From NCBI GenBank assembly GCA_003136515.1, contig PLEU01000166.1, forward strand, positions 2,321 through 34,515: a stretch of 32,195 bases of DNA. The letters run 5' to 3'. Positions 1 through 8,689 of the stretch are shown one piece after another. Made by a program: the position numbers and the translations under genes. Below the pieces are notes generated by a model. That model was given only the letters and a program-made list of their open reading frames with translations, was not told the DNA's origin and searched no databases. How positions within the stretch are numbered: position 1 is the stretch's first letter; every line of letters starts with the position of its first letter. The DNA is from Spartobacteria bacterium (GTDB lineage Bacteria; Verrucomicrobiota; Verrucomicrobiae; Chthoniobacterales; UBA6821).

Positions 1-645
1 TCGCAGAAGCGGATTTCCCAGAGGAAGGCCCGCTGCTACGCGTACACCCGCAGTGCGCATGGCATTCCAATGTTTGGAACCAATCATGGTTGCTGAACCG
101 AGCGCATCTGCCATGGCCCGGCAAGTCACCCCCCTTCTGCTAGCTCGTATCAGAGCCTCCACGACTTTCATGCCATTTTTATCGGGTAGCCAGATATAGA
201 AGAGTAAGTGGACATGATCAACGGCCGCGTCGATGTCCGCGACCATTGAGCGAATAGTGGCGTTAGAGTCTGGCAGGAGACGTGCCGTATTGCCGCCTAT
301 CGGTTTGAAACCGTTGATCGAGCTGCCTAACTCGAAAAGATGCCGGTGCCGGTCAAATAGAGCAGATGGCGGATTTATTCCCGCACGATCAATCTGGGCA
401 GGGAAGGGAGGCATGCCGTCCAAAACCGCATGCAAGCGCGCCACACGGCGCCTTCCGATGTTCACTTCCCCCAGAAGTAAGTAGGCGAGCATGCCGGCAA
501 GTGGAAAGACTACGACGACCACAACCCATGCGATTCTGGAAGCCGGATCGCGATGGGGGCGAAGCAGTATCCTAGCGATCAGAGCGAGTTCTAGGAGGGT
601 GAATAATGCAATCACTAGCATGGAGAGATGTGGCAGGACATTCAT
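1..645 (-). CDS. cls: cardiolipin synthase, N-terminal part (runs off left edge)
   Basis: Reading the minus strand from an ATG at 645 gives 215 uninterrupted codons to the window edge. The protein begins MNVLPHLSMLVIALFTLLEL and has two hydrophobic N-terminal segments (about residues 7-28 and 41-64), the second followed by LLGEVNIGRRR. This is the membrane anchor layout of bacterial ClsA-type cardiolipin synthases (PLDN domain). Further on, INGFKPIGGN, LLPDSNATI, HVHLLFYIWL and RASRRGVTCRAMADALGS match the first phospholipase-D domain. The HKD catalytic motifs would lie beyond the edge and cannot be checked. Members of the family condense two phosphatidylglycerol molecules into cardiolipin at the inner membrane. 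No clear Shine-Dalgarno precedes the start; it was chosen because it lies just ahead of the first membrane segment. Confidence 0.9.
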   Translation of the reverse strand, partial: MNVLPHLSMLVIALFTLLELALIARILLRPHRDPASRIAWVVVVVVFPLAGMLAYLLLGEVNIGRRRVARLHAVLDGMPPFPAQIDRAGINPPSALFDRHRHLFELGSSINGFKPIGGNTARLLPDSNATIRSMVADIDAAVDHVHLLFYIWLPDKNGMKVVEALIRASRRGVTCRAMADALGSATMIGSKHWNAMRTAGVRVAAGLPLGNPLLR

Positions 646-834
646 CGAGCGCAGGGGTTGGGGGCAGTTCAAGCTTCCTGAGGAGAGTTTTTGCTCATGT
701 GCTTCTCATGATATGGTTTGCTCGGCGGTGTTGTCGCTCCCATCCGAGCCATTAACACGCAATCTGATTTACTCAGCTTGTTGCAGTGGAGCTTTTATGT
801 CCCGGAGCCGCATTTATTCCATAGAAACCCTTCT

Positions 835-1092
835 TCAATGTCGGAAATTTACGACGATGAAGTCTTGGTTTTGTTGTTGAGGAGGGTAGTTGGTCAACCC
901 GTTGGTTCTGCCGTCAAACAGTATATAATCCCCATTGTACCAACCAACTGCGAAGCATCGCAGACTTGGAAGGCTGTCTATCTCAACTGTCTGAAGGCTG
1001 GCGACAAAGTGCAGGCTTCCGGTGTATATCTTCCTATAGGTGGTTGTTTGATTCTGAGCTGTTGCTTGGATCAAATGCATCAAAAGTGCCAT
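835..1092 (-). pseudogene. possible decayed Kelch-like beta-propeller fragment
   Basis: This 85-codon minus-strand reading frame ends in a stretch (LPSLRCFAVGWYNGDYILF, then DGRTNGLTNYPPQQQNQDF and IVVN) that resembles the first blades of Kelch/galactose-oxidase-like secreted propellers, where a GGRTNGLH-type motif and a PP...NQ..VVDP motif follow each other. The frame stops right after this, and only short frame-shifted scraps follow, so at most a remnant survives. There is no signal peptide and no ribosome-binding site. The surrounding 646-1284 stretch is AT-rich, has no other recognisable gene, and includes a very AT-rich patch at about 1127-1165. The resemblance is from memory and weak; the frame could be chance. 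Confidence 0.3.
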
Positions 1093-1284
1093 GAATATCT
1101 AGAACAGTGATTTTTTCACGGGGTATTATATTTTATATATACTAGAATAAGGCGAAATATTTCCGTCTTAAATCTAGCATTAGTTATAACGTCTCAAACA
1201 TCGGTACTTGGTTGGGGATTGTAGACAGATACACGTTGAAATGGAGAGTTGCAATGAGTGGATTATCAGTCCGGCTAATTCCAG

Positions 1285-2478
1285 TCAGGGTTGGACATGT
1301 GTCTGATCCCAGCTGCCGATTTCCTCGAGTTGATAGGAACGAGGGGTGCCGGGAAAGATGGTGCAGTCGGGCTGGCTGTTCAAGTCGAAGACCCAGACCG
1401 CCGCGAGAGGGATTTGGAAATCGACGATGGCTTTTAAGAGTCGATGAAACCTTGCCATCTGTTCGGGCGATGTGCCCTCCGCTCCAAACTCGCCCACGAA
1501 CAGGGGCTTGTTCATTCTTTTGGAAACTTCAACCGCCCACTCAAGGCGCTGGTCGTCATCCTCGTAAACATGAAGACTGATTCCATTGATGGGATCAGGA
1601 TTCCCCTTTTCAAGCATCTCCTGAAATTGCTCCCTTGTATCTTTGTTCCAGTCATTATCGTGTTCGTTGTGCCAAGCGGATAGCCGCGGGCTGCTATCGC
1701 CCGAGACAATTAATCTCCAAGGATCGTAATCCCGGACAGCTTTTGCAAATTCAGCTGCGGCGATCCTAACCATGGGAAAACTGAGGTCGTCGCGTTCGCT
1801 CCTTGAGCTGGGGGTCCCCAAAGTCGGATGAATCCAAGGTAGATGCTCCTTTGCATTGGGGAGACTGGCTGCGAGGTTGAATTCGTTTCCGAACTCCCAA
1901 GCCCAAATCGCTCTTGAGTTGCGATACCGGATCACCACCGCGCGGACATACTCGCGCATCCAGTTCATCGTTTTGCTCCGGGGATTTCCCCACTGGTCCA
2001 TCGGCTCTCCCACCAGATCAGGCACACAGGAGAAGTTCCAGAATAGCGAGGGAACGAGGCCGATGTTGTATTTCTCGGCTGATCTCACGACCAGGTCGAG
2101 GCGGCGGAAATACTCGGCGTGGTTTGTCTGATAGAGCTTCAGATCTGTAGGCCAAAATCCGGTGGCGCAAAAACGCACAAAAGGAATGTGGTGATCAGCG
2201 AGAATCTTAAATCCAGCTTCACAACTCGGATCATTAGGATTTTTGAGCAGCCGAAGGAAGCAGTCGAAATAATTCACGCCGATTGCATGATACGGCTTCC
2301 CATCCCTGAGAATGGTGGCATCCGAGCCTATTGAGATCGGACAGGCGGATGCATCCTGGGCCCACGACATCGGAGAAAAAGCTAGGTACTGAAGTAGTAT
2401 GTACAGGCAAAGCGCCGGACTTTTCAATATGTGTGGTGTGGATATGAAGGAGGAGAGACCTTGCGCGGCTGAGATCAA
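1285..2478 (-). CDS. secreted glycoside hydrolase, family 5-like (cellulase/mannanase fold)
   Basis: A 397-codon frame with an N-terminal hydrophobic stretch ending in FSPMSWA-QD, a convincing Sec signal peptide cleaved near residue 40. The rest looks like a single (beta/alpha)8 GH5-type domain: GVNYFDCFLRLL (67-78), VRFCATGFWP (101-110), WEFGNEFN (194-201, with the Asn-Glu pair typical of clan GH-A; E199 is the likely acid/base), ISLHVYED (300-307) and PLFVGEFGAEG (325-335, E330 the likely nucleophile). Both catalytic glutamates are therefore present. Substrate cannot be told from sequence; beta-mannan or beta-glucan is usual for this family. The most upstream start is TTG at 2478; a TTG at codon 18 (2427) would give a neater signal peptide beginning at KSPALCLYILLQ. 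It stands alone, with no sugar transporter or other glycosidase next to it. Confidence 0.85.
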   Translation of the reverse strand: MISAAQGLSSFISTPHILKSPALCLYILLQYLAFSPMSWAQDASACPISIGSDATILRDGKPYHAIGVNYFDCFLRLLKNPNDPSCEAGFKILADHHIPFVRFCATGFWPTDLKLYQTNHAEYFRRLDLVVRSAEKYNIGLVPSLFWNFSCVPDLVGEPMDQWGNPRSKTMNWMREYVRAVVIRYRNSRAIWAWEFGNEFNLAASLPNAKEHLPWIHPTLGTPSSRSERDDLSFPMVRIAAAEFAKAVRDYDPWRLIVSGDSSPRLSAWHNEHDNDWNKDTREQFQEMLEKGNPDPINGISLHVYEDDDQRLEWAVEVSKRMNKPLFVGEFGAEGTSPEQMARFHRLLKAIVDFQIPLAAVWVFDLNSQPDCTIFPGTPRSYQLEEIGSWDQTHVQP

Positions 2479-2709
2479 TGCTTCTTGCCTGCAGCGCTTG
2501 GTGCTCTGAAGTTTACCGGAGCCTTTAATCGCAAAGCGGAAGGTCCAGCAAGCAGCGACCTCTCATGCGATTTAGTCAGAGGGTTCTCAGAGTCTTTCAG
2601 CCCCTAAGACGGCTGAAGCTTGATGAAAGAGTCGGTATCACCACCTAATAAGGCCCTCTTATCTTCAACGAACAAAGGCACTTCCAAATGATGGAGTCAG
2701 GGCCAAGTT

Positions 2710-2742
2710 CACTGGCGGCAGAAACCTGACCTGCCGCCAGTG
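2710..2742. repeat. perfect 12-bp inverted repeat (hairpin), possible terminator
   Basis: The arm cactggcggcag at 2710-2721 and its exact reverse complement at 2731-2742 enclose a 9-base loop. The GC-rich stem lies about 30 bases beyond the stop of the minus-strand gene ending at 2771. Four T follow on the plus strand, but no T run follows on the minus strand, so it is not a textbook intrinsic terminator for that gene. The rest of 2479-2770 shows nothing else. Confidence 0.55.
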
Positions 2743-2770
2743 TTTTGTGGCTCGGATCAGAGAGGGCGGA

Positions 2771-3205
2771 TCAGTTGTTAGTCTGGCTGAGCTGGCCCAT
2801 CTGGGCAAGTTGGGCTTTCTGTATCAACTGGGCGATTTGAGGCTGGATTTTGGCCAGGATGGGGGCAGCCGAGGGATCCGTTTGAACGATCAGGCTGGTG
2901 CTGGTCTGGATGAGCGTTTGCGTTGATTGCGCTACAGCTTGTGCAGCTGCGACGAACTGGGGATTATCCTTGATCTGCAAGAAATCTCCCGCCAATTGCT
3001 GCTGTTCAGCCGGGGTGAGGTTCAGCAGTGCAAAGCCGCCCCCATGATGGTGCCATCCATTTCCTCCAAACTGGCCGGAGCAGGAGTTGGTATTGGTCGG
3101 GGTGGCCGAGGACGCATTGGTTGTCGGGTCGGTTTGGGCACTGACTTGCGTCAGTACTGCCAGAGCGATTGTGAGTAGTACGGGTGTGTATAGGAGGGTT
3201 TTCAT
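2771..3205 (-). CDS. small secreted protein with LTPAEQQQL (LTxxQ-like) motif
   Basis: 144 residues. MKTLLYTPVLLTIALAVLTQ followed by VSAQ is a clear signal peptide (cleavage near residue 23). A low-complexity Ser/Thr/Asn linker and a Gly/His patch (FGGNGWHHHGGGF, about 46-58) come next, then LLNLTPAEQQQLAGDFLQIK (60-79) and a Gln/Ala-rich helical tail to the end. The LTPAEQQQL motif and all-helical Gln-rich C-terminus recall the Spy/CpxP/LTXXQ group of periplasmic chaperone or metal-sensing proteins, though similarity is limited to this motif. The His cluster could bind metal. The gene is monocistronic; no Shine-Dalgarno is visible. Confidence 0.7.
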   Translation of the reverse strand: MKTLLYTPVLLTIALAVLTQVSAQTDPTTNASSATPTNTNSCSGQFGGNGWHHHGGGFALLNLTPAEQQQLAGDFLQIKDNPQFVAAAQAVAQSTQTLIQTSTSLIVQTDPSAAPILAKIQPQIAQLIQKAQLAQMGQLSQTNN

Positions 3206-3625
3206 CAGAACTTAAAACACCGTGTTAAAAGAAAAGTTGCACTAATATTTCAACTAAAGTTGGCGTCGGAATTTTTGAATAGGATTCAGGAAAGAACGGA
3301 GGCTGGTCTCGGGCCGTTGAGCGCTATGTGGTTAGCTTCAGGCCGTGCCTTGCTCTAGCTGCGGCTCAATTTGATAGTGTTCTGCATGAATCGGGAAATC
3401 AAACCGGAACGATGAGTTAATTTCAGGGTTAGTAATCTGGCATAAAATGATTTCACTCCCCAGCCATGCAAGATTGACAGGGAAATATGCCCAATCCTGA
3501 ATCGTCCTATTCATGCACCAGACGCAAGCTGGATTTGGAAGCTGTCACCTTCATTAGCGTCGCCTGGCACGGCCTGTTAGAATGCTTTTAACCTACTTCG
3601 CAATGTAATTATATTCCACGGCATT
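3206..3625. other. intergenic region, no gene recognised
   Basis: This 420-base gap between two divergent genes must contain both promoters. Directly upstream of the minus-strand gene is an 11-base palindrome AACACCGTGTT at 3216-3226, a possible operator or chance. Near the plus-strand cupin gene is an AT-rich segment (taattatatt, about 3606-3615) that could serve as a -10 region. No ORF, repeat or RNA was recognised in the rest. Confidence 0.4.
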
Positions 3626-4030
3626 ATGAACATACTAAGAAACGGCACGCAGCCTTCCAACAAGGGACCTACTGACTGGTTTACAGGAACGGTCCGCATT
3701 GATCCCTTATTTCAGACAAACGCACCTGCTCGTGCTGTTGCTGCCAGTGTTACATTCGAACCGGGAGCACGAACAGCATGGCATACGCATCCTCTCGGCC
3801 AGACTCTAATAGTTACAGCTGGTTGCGGGTTGGTACAGCACTGGGGCGGTCCGATTGAGGAAATCCGACCGGGCGACGTGATATGGTTTCCTCCCGGGGA
3901 GAAGCATTGGCATGGTGCTTCGAGATTTACAGCTATGACTCACATCGCCATCCAGGAACAGCTTGACGGCAAGGTTGTGGATTGGATGGAGAAAGTCAGC
4001 GATGAACAATACTGCCTTGGAAACCACTGA
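3626..4030 (+). CDS. Mn-binding cupin, bacterial hydroxynitrile-lyase-like
   Basis: A 134-residue single-domain cupin. Cupin motif 1 is [19 protein letters not shown] (48-66) and motif 2 is [18 protein letters not shown] (80-97). The predicted metal ligands are H53, H55, Q59 and H94, the three-His-one-Gln set known from the manganese-dependent cupin hydroxynitrile lyase of Granulicella (GtHNL). The flanks ([16 protein letters not shown] near the N-terminus; [13 protein letters not shown] and [12 protein letters not shown] at the C-terminus) also match my recollection of that protein closely. Such enzymes cleave or form cyanohydrins in vitro, but their natural role is unsettled; related cupins are often annotated simply as cupin-domain or carboxymuconolactone-decarboxylase-associated proteins. 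No cyanide-related neighbour is present. Confidence 0.88.
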   Translation: MNILRNGTQPSNKGPTDWFTGTVRIDPLFQTNAPARAVAASVTFEPGARTAWHTHPLGQTLIVTAGCGLVQHWGGPIEEIRPGDVIWFPPGEKHWHGASRFTAMTHIAIQEQLDGKVVDWMEKVSDEQYCLGNH

Positions 4031-4055
4031 ATTAATTTATAAGAGTATATATTTC

Positions 4056-4433
4056 ATGAACAGTATCCCCAGTTCCATGATCATCGCAGCAGTCCTGCTT
4101 CTGCCGACTATCCTCCGTGCAGACCCGGATCAGACCACGCACGCAGTCTTCACAAATCTGATGAACGCGACTTTGTCGGACAACTATGATGGATTCGTCG
4201 CCGACTGTGATGCCCGAATGAAAGCGGCGGTGACCAAACCCATGCTTGATGGCGTGAGCGAACAGATCAAGCCACACGCTGCTTCCGGCTATGAAGCCGA
4301 GTACATGGGGGAGCTTAAACAGAAAGGATACGAAGTGTATATTTGGAAGCTGAAGTTCAAAGACGGAAGCGATGATGTTCTCGCCACGATGAGTCTGAAG
4401 GGGGGCAAAGTTGGAGGCTTCTATCTGCACTAG
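4056..4433 (+). CDS. small secreted protein, DUF3887-like
   Basis: 125 residues from the ATG at 4056, chosen over an upstream in-frame start at 3963 because it begins a good signal peptide (MNSIPSSMIIAAVLLLPTIL, cleaved after RA) and avoids overlapping the cupin gene. TAAGAG lies a suitable distance upstream as a weak ribosome site. The mature part (FTNLMNATLSDNYDGFVADC, then RMKAAVTKPMLD, and a C-terminal beta segment with YEVYIWKLKFKDG and LKGGKVGGFYL) looks like a DUF3887/NTF2-like fold: a helix pair followed by a strand hairpin. It sits 25 bases after the cupin and may be co-transcribed. Function unknown; family assignment tentative. Confidence 0.7.
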   Translation: MNSIPSSMIIAAVLLLPTILRADPDQTTHAVFTNLMNATLSDNYDGFVADCDARMKAAVTKPMLDGVSEQIKPHAASGYEAEYMGELKQKGYEVYIWKLKFKDGSDDVLATMSLKGGKVGGFYLH

Positions 4434-4492
4434 GGGAATGCCAATTTAATTCCATATAGGCCATTACTAGCATTTCCCCTGAGAGCTCGGGG

Positions 4493-6100
4493 CTAGTTTT
4501 GCCCATTCTTTTTCTTGTCGCCGGGATTTTTGTCAGGGAGTTGCTTTTGAGCAGGAGACTCTTGGCCAGCCGGGGGCTTTGCAACCGGGACTTCAACTGG
4601 TGTGGTGACGTGATGCGCCTGCTCCATGCTCGGGGGATCGATTTCCGGCTGGCTTGCGGAGACGTCATGAGTCGGGTTTTGATGAACGGGTGGTAAATTC
4701 TCCGCCGGTATAGCACGCTCGGTTGGCGGATGTACGATCTTTTTTTCGAGAATCACAAGCTGCTCCTGATGAACCCCGTTTGGTAAATGGGAAGGAGGGG
4801 CATAGCCCTCCGGTTCATACCGTTCCGCTGCCTGAGTCTCCGAGTTCCGAGAGTAATCGGGAGACTGAGTCAGCTGCGGCTGAGTGTAGGGAGGTTGAGC
4901 TGGCAGAGAGGGAATGGTCGAGTGGCTAGTGCCCAGACTGACTATGTGCGATGCAGCCCCGGAGTCGAGTGTCGGCTGGGGTGAAGGTGGGGTGATTACG
5001 TGAATGTGTGAACTGCCATTTGCAATTCCCGTGCGAGTTGAGCCGGGGAGTTGGGGTGCATTCTGATTAAGCCGCTGCTGTGGCACTGTCGAGGCGATGG
5101 GTGGGGCGATATTGCCGCCACCGGGCTTACTTCCAAGGGTGGGTACGAAAGCTGGCGAGAAGTGCTTCTGCTGAACGGCTACGTGTAGTTGGGCCGATGT
5201 GCTCGGGTGCCATGTCCGTGCCGTACCGCTCAGGATATTCACGAGGTTGGTGGGTCTGTTGATTCCCTGGGAAGTGCCATTTTGGAGTTGAGAAGAATTC
5301 CATCCCGGCTGCCATGTGCCGTGGTAGAGTTCGTGCCGATACCAGTCAAAGTCATAGTTCAGCCAGGGGCCCACCGCTAGGATGATACCGAACGTAACGA
5401 ACGGGGTGTCCGCTTCGGTACCGGCTTGCACATAGACGATCTCCGGATTGTACACCGGCACATAAATATGTTCGGGATCCGCAGGGATAATCCGCGTGAC
5501 GCTATTATCGATGACGATGGTTTGTTGAGGAGTGGTCAAAAGATTACCTTTATTCCAAGCCTGTTCACGAAGTTGCTGAATAATGTTCAGCACATCATTC
5601 TGCTGTGCGATGAATGCCTGTCCCAAGGTAGTTGTCCATGCAAGATTCTCATCCATCCATGATAGGATTTGGGGATAATTGGCTAGGGACTGTACACTGC
5701 TGTCCCATGGCTGGTTGGGGATTTGCGCGGGGTCGCCATTGGCTGAAAGATAGCGGGAGGCAAGGACGATGTCGGATGGCACGGTGGAGGCTGGAAGGAT
5801 CAGTGCTATCAGCGCATCGGGATACAGGGCGATGGGTGCAACCAGTTGGCGGATGCTCTCCTGAGAGAAAGTTTGAGGAATACCCGGAGCCGAATTTTGG
5901 GGAGTTACATAAGAGGAAGCCGGAGGCGACTGGGTCACAGGAGCAGTTGGGATGATGGCCTCCTGCTGAATTTGCGCGGGAGCCGGAACTGAGGCTCTTC
6001 TGCTCAGCAGTGTGGATACAAACAGAGTCAGCAGCACGATTGCCGCCCCAAGCCCCACGAACAGGGCTTTACCTGCGAGAGTCGAGGGGGATGCACTCAT
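4493..6100 (-). CDS. DUF3300 domain protein, membrane-anchored, Pro-rich tail
   Basis: About 535 residues from the ATG at 6100; an in-frame TTG at 6148 is less likely because it adds a non-hydrophobic leader. A signal anchor lies at about residues 9-32 (GKALFVGLGAAIVLLTLFV). A Pro/Gln-rich linker leads to a clear DUF3300 domain (about 80-260): LVAPIALYPDALIALILPAS, PWDSSVQSLANYPQILSWM, LGQAFIAQQNDVL, then DPEHIYVPVYNPEIVYV and a hydrophobic FGIILAVGPWLNYDFDW. The remaining roughly 270 residues are low-complexity Pro/Ser/Gln/His-rich and end in a Lys-rich tail. DUF3300 proteins occur in many Gram-negatives; their role is unknown, probably envelope-associated. The potassium-channel gene lies 190 bases upstream on the same strand. 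Confidence 0.85.
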   Translation of the reverse strand: MSASPSTLAGKALFVGLGAAIVLLTLFVSTLLSRRASVPAPAQIQQEAIIPTAPVTQSPPASSYVTPQNSAPGIPQTFSQESIRQLVAPIALYPDALIALILPASTVPSDIVLASRYLSANGDPAQIPNQPWDSSVQSLANYPQILSWMDENLAWTTTLGQAFIAQQNDVLNIIQQLREQAWNKGNLLTTPQQTIVIDNSVTRIIPADPEHIYVPVYNPEIVYVQAGTEADTPFVTFGIILAVGPWLNYDFDWYRHELYHGTWQPGWNSSQLQNGTSQGINRPTNLVNILSGTARTWHPSTSAQLHVAVQQKHFSPAFVPTLGSKPGGGNIAPPIASTVPQQRLNQNAPQLPGSTRTGIANGSSHIHVITPPSPQPTLDSGAASHIVSLGTSHSTIPSLPAQPPYTQPQLTQSPDYSRNSETQAAERYEPEGYAPPSHLPNGVHQEQLVILEKKIVHPPTERAIPAENLPPVHQNPTHDVSASQPEIDPPSMEQAHHVTTPVEVPVAKPPAGQESPAQKQLPDKNPGDKKKNGQN

Positions 6101-6289
6101 GACCAGCACCGTAAGATAAGAGCAGGAATTTGCAATCGATAGCCGCAAGATAATCTACAGGAGATGATCTGGGAAATCTTGAGGGGACTCGTGAGTATCT
6201 CCGGCCCCCACACCCAAGTCTCAGATATCGTTGGGGGAGATGGCCGAGAATTGCCTCTGATGAGCTGGCCAGAGTCTGGAACAAGAGTT

Positions 6290-7303
6290 TTATCCGCTCT
6301 TGCGCATCAAAAAGATGATTCTGTCCCCCTCCTGGAGGATGAGATGTGAGGCCGGGTGCTGGCTATTTGTTCCATCAGCCCGACGGACAGCCAGGACGAT
6401 GGATAGGCCCTTGACTCCCTCGATAAACGTCGCGAGCGGTTGGCCAACGAGATGATTGCCTGCGCTTATGGTGGTCTCTTCAATTCCGACGCCAATTCCT
6501 TCTAGGTCGTTTCTGATGAACGTGGTGTCATCATCAAGCACTCCCATCAGGGAGGGCCGTATGATGCGGTGGGCAATTTGAAGCCCGCCGGCAAGTGCTG
6601 GAAGGATGATCTCATTGGCGCCCGCTTGGCGGAGTTTTTTCTCCGTGGTGGGATCCTCTGCGCGGGCGATGATTCGTAGGGCCGGGTTCAAATTCCGCGC
6701 CGTCAGGGTTATAAATACATTGACCATGTCGTTTGGAAGAACTGCTGCGAGATTGCGGGCCGCGCTGATACGCGCCTGATTCAGTGTTTCCTCATCGCCG
6801 GCATCGCCCTCTAGAGTGAGGTAATTTAAACTCTCTGAAAGCTCAATGCGGGCCGCATCCCGGTCAAGAATGACGAAGGGGATGTCGGCCTTTTTGAGCT
6901 CACGGGCGAGGGTCTGTCCTATGCGGCCGAAGCCGCAGATGATGGTGTGGTTTTTAATTTCGTCCATATTCTTGATTTTTTTGTGATCGGCGATGGCTTT
7001 CAGAAATTCCTTTTCGGTGATGAGTTTGACCAGTGTACCGAGCACATACAATGTGGTGACTTGGCCTGAAATGATCGTGGAGATCGTGATGAACCGCAGC
7101 ATGGCAGTGTGACATGGCTGCACCTCCTCGTACCCAACAGTGAAGATGGTGATGATGACCATGTAGAAGGAGTCACTAAGACTCCAGCCCTGTGACATGT
7201 AGGCCAGCGTTGCGAACGCCACGACGCCCGAGAAAACGCCAGAGCAAATAAGCATCTGCACGGTTATCTTCCGTACATTGCTTTGAGATGCATTACCCGC
7301 CAC
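6290..7303 (-). CDS. two-TM potassium channel with RCK (TrkA-N/TrkA-C) domains
   Basis: 337 residues. Two membrane segments (about 15-35 and 68-93) flank a pore loop (MVIITIFTVGYEEVQP, 48-63) carrying the TVGY selectivity filter of potassium channels. A Rossmann RCK domain follows: HTIICGFGRIGQTLAREL (119-136) with the GxGxxG nucleotide site, ILDRD (145-149) and a GDAGDEETL motif (166-174). The C-terminal part has a TrkA-C-like fold ending ILQEGDRIIFLMRKSG. The layout and length match MthK-like ligand-gated channels, where Ca2+ or nucleotides bind the RCK ring. After GY the usual Gly-Asp is replaced by Glu-Glu. Start taken at 7303; no strong ribosome site. Confidence 0.9.
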   Translation of the reverse strand: MAGNASQSNVRKITVQMLICSGVFSGVVAFATLAYMSQGWSLSDSFYMVIITIFTVGYEEVQPCHTAMLRFITISTIISGQVTTLYVLGTLVKLITEKEFLKAIADHKKIKNMDEIKNHTIICGFGRIGQTLARELKKADIPFVILDRDAARIELSESLNYLTLEGDAGDEETLNQARISAARNLAAVLPNDMVNVFITLTARNLNPALRIIARAEDPTTEKKLRQAGANEIILPALAGGLQIAHRIIRPSLMGVLDDDTTFIRNDLEGIGVGIEETTISAGNHLVGQPLATFIEGVKGLSIVLAVRRADGTNSQHPASHLILQEGDRIIFLMRKSG

Positions 7304-7486
7304 GTCGCAAAGCTATGTCAGACTCGGCATGACTTGCCAAGCGTAGGGATAATGAAGGGCCGGATTAAGCGGAAAATCTCCGGCATACGCGAAACAGAAG
7401 AGCTCCACTGATGGCACGAAGTTGACAAAATCGCCGCTTGATTCACCGACTTCGCTCCGTGAAATCGCCGCTAGGCTGCCTCACCA

Positions 7487-8396
7487 TCACGCATCCTCGG
7501 TAAGCTGAGCCAGGGTGCGAGCGGCGCATGCAAACAGTTGGAGGGTTCCATGGAACATGTTGAATGCTACAAACCAGATTGCTGCAGCCTTGGCCGCGCT
7601 GCCAAAGACCGCCGCGAAGGTTGGGCCGAGGACCTGGGGAAGGTTTCTGATTTCCAAGTGCAGTCGGACCAAGCACCCCAAGCCAGATTACAGGAAGGGC
7701 AATGAAGTCGATTCCAGCCATCAGGGCAATGGCCAGCATGGCGCGCGGGAGATTTTTGCCGTGGACATTGGTTTCCCCAGCAGGCATGTTGCCGCCGCGA
7801 AGGCGGGTATCGCAAACCCAATCAGATAGAGAGCGGCTATGTCCCCAAACCACCCAGGGAACGGAGATGTGAGGTGAAAAGATGATGCCTTCTGCCAATC
7901 CACTTTTCATTTGAGAACAGGAGCAAGGGAGGAGATGAAGGCAAGTCCAGCTGAGATTACTGCCATCGGCATGGCAATCCGTGCGGTGTATTTGACGCCC
8001 AGTAGGTTTACGATAGTAAATATGGCGACGATTCCAATGGCGAGGCTGTTGGCCGATATTCTGAGATGATACCGGTCATGAATCGTTTGGGCGGAACTGA
8101 GCGCAGTGAAACCGCAAGTTGGCACCGAGCCCCACCGGTAACAGACGCCGGTGAGATTTGCCAGAATCGGGCTGTATGGCTTGAAATCTTCTCCACAGGT
8201 AGCTGAAGCCGCCAACCCGGCTCGGATATATCAGTACAAGTTCCAGCCATCCGGGGGGGCAGCTGCCCCGCAAAGAGGGCTGCGATCAGAAAGAGGCTCT
8301 GATATTGATGCCACCCATGGCCATCGAGGCGGTTCCTAGCCAGCCGAGTGTGCGGGGATGGGGGCGCGAAGTGTCACCCTGCATTCCGGAGTCCAT
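7487..8396 (-). pseudogene. APC-superfamily amino acid permease, multiply frameshifted
   Basis: The minus strand from an ATG at 8396 encodes, in successive different frames, recognisable pieces of one APC-type permease in the right order: TLGWLGTASMAMGGINI (then a TGA at 8286-8288), SLFLIAALFAGQ, GWLELVLIYPSRVGG, PYSPILANLTGVCYRWGSV and LAIGIVAIFTIVNLLGVKY in one frame (about 8197-7907), FPGWFGDIAALYLIGFAIPA (about 7903-7750), PRAMLAIALMAGIDFIALP, and finally LGPTFAAVFGSAAKAAAIWF with FNMFHGTLQ and ARTLAQLTED. At least five frame changes separate them, and the C-terminal third, which should follow in a full-length permease, is not recognisable. The pieces are still well conserved, so decay is fairly recent, or the assembly is poor here. 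The region 8397-8625 beyond the start holds nothing recognisable. Confidence 0.88.
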
Positions 8397-8630
8397 TCTG
8401 AAGTTTACGGCGAAGTTTACCAGATGATGCATTCCTATGTGAGGAGCCTTTGCAATCCGAAACACGGACTCAAGCGCTTAGGTAAAGAACTGTTCATCAG
8501 GGTTAAACCTTATGAGTGAACTTAATTACTAGCCTCGCCCTTTAAAGAGCAAGAAAAGTGGGGGGATTCTAGCCGCAGGCCGCCGGTTAAAAATGCCTCA
8601 AGAGGATCATCCCTGAATCGACGGAATAAA

Positions 8631-8664
8631 AAAAGCCGTACTGCCTAAAAGCAGTACGGCTTTT
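8631..8664 (-). terminator. intrinsic terminator of acpP (bidirectional)
   Basis: A 14-bp perfect stem (aaaagccgtactgc at 8631-8644 with its complement at 8651-8664) and a 6-base loop. On the minus strand it is followed by a run of seven or more T, as expected for the end of acpP, whose stop lies 26 bases upstream. The A/T-rich base of the stem would also give a short T tail on the plus strand. Confidence 0.9.
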
Positions 8665-8689
8665 CTAAAATGGGTCGCCCGAGGGCAGG

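Noticed and set aside
233..484. Plus-strand 83-codon frame at the left edge
   Set aside because: It is antisense to the clearly recognised cardiolipin synthase.
718..1110. Plus-strand 130-codon frame
   Set aside because: Unremarkable protein, no ribosome site, antisense to a frame with better (though weak) family resemblance.
3963..4055. Upstream start of the small secreted protein inside the cupin gene
   Set aside because: It would destroy the signal peptide position; 4056 opens a proper one.
4440..4492. Possible terminator hairpin (cccctgagagctcgggg) at the end of the DUF3300 gene
   Set aside because: The stem needs a bulge and has no T run; too weak to annotate.
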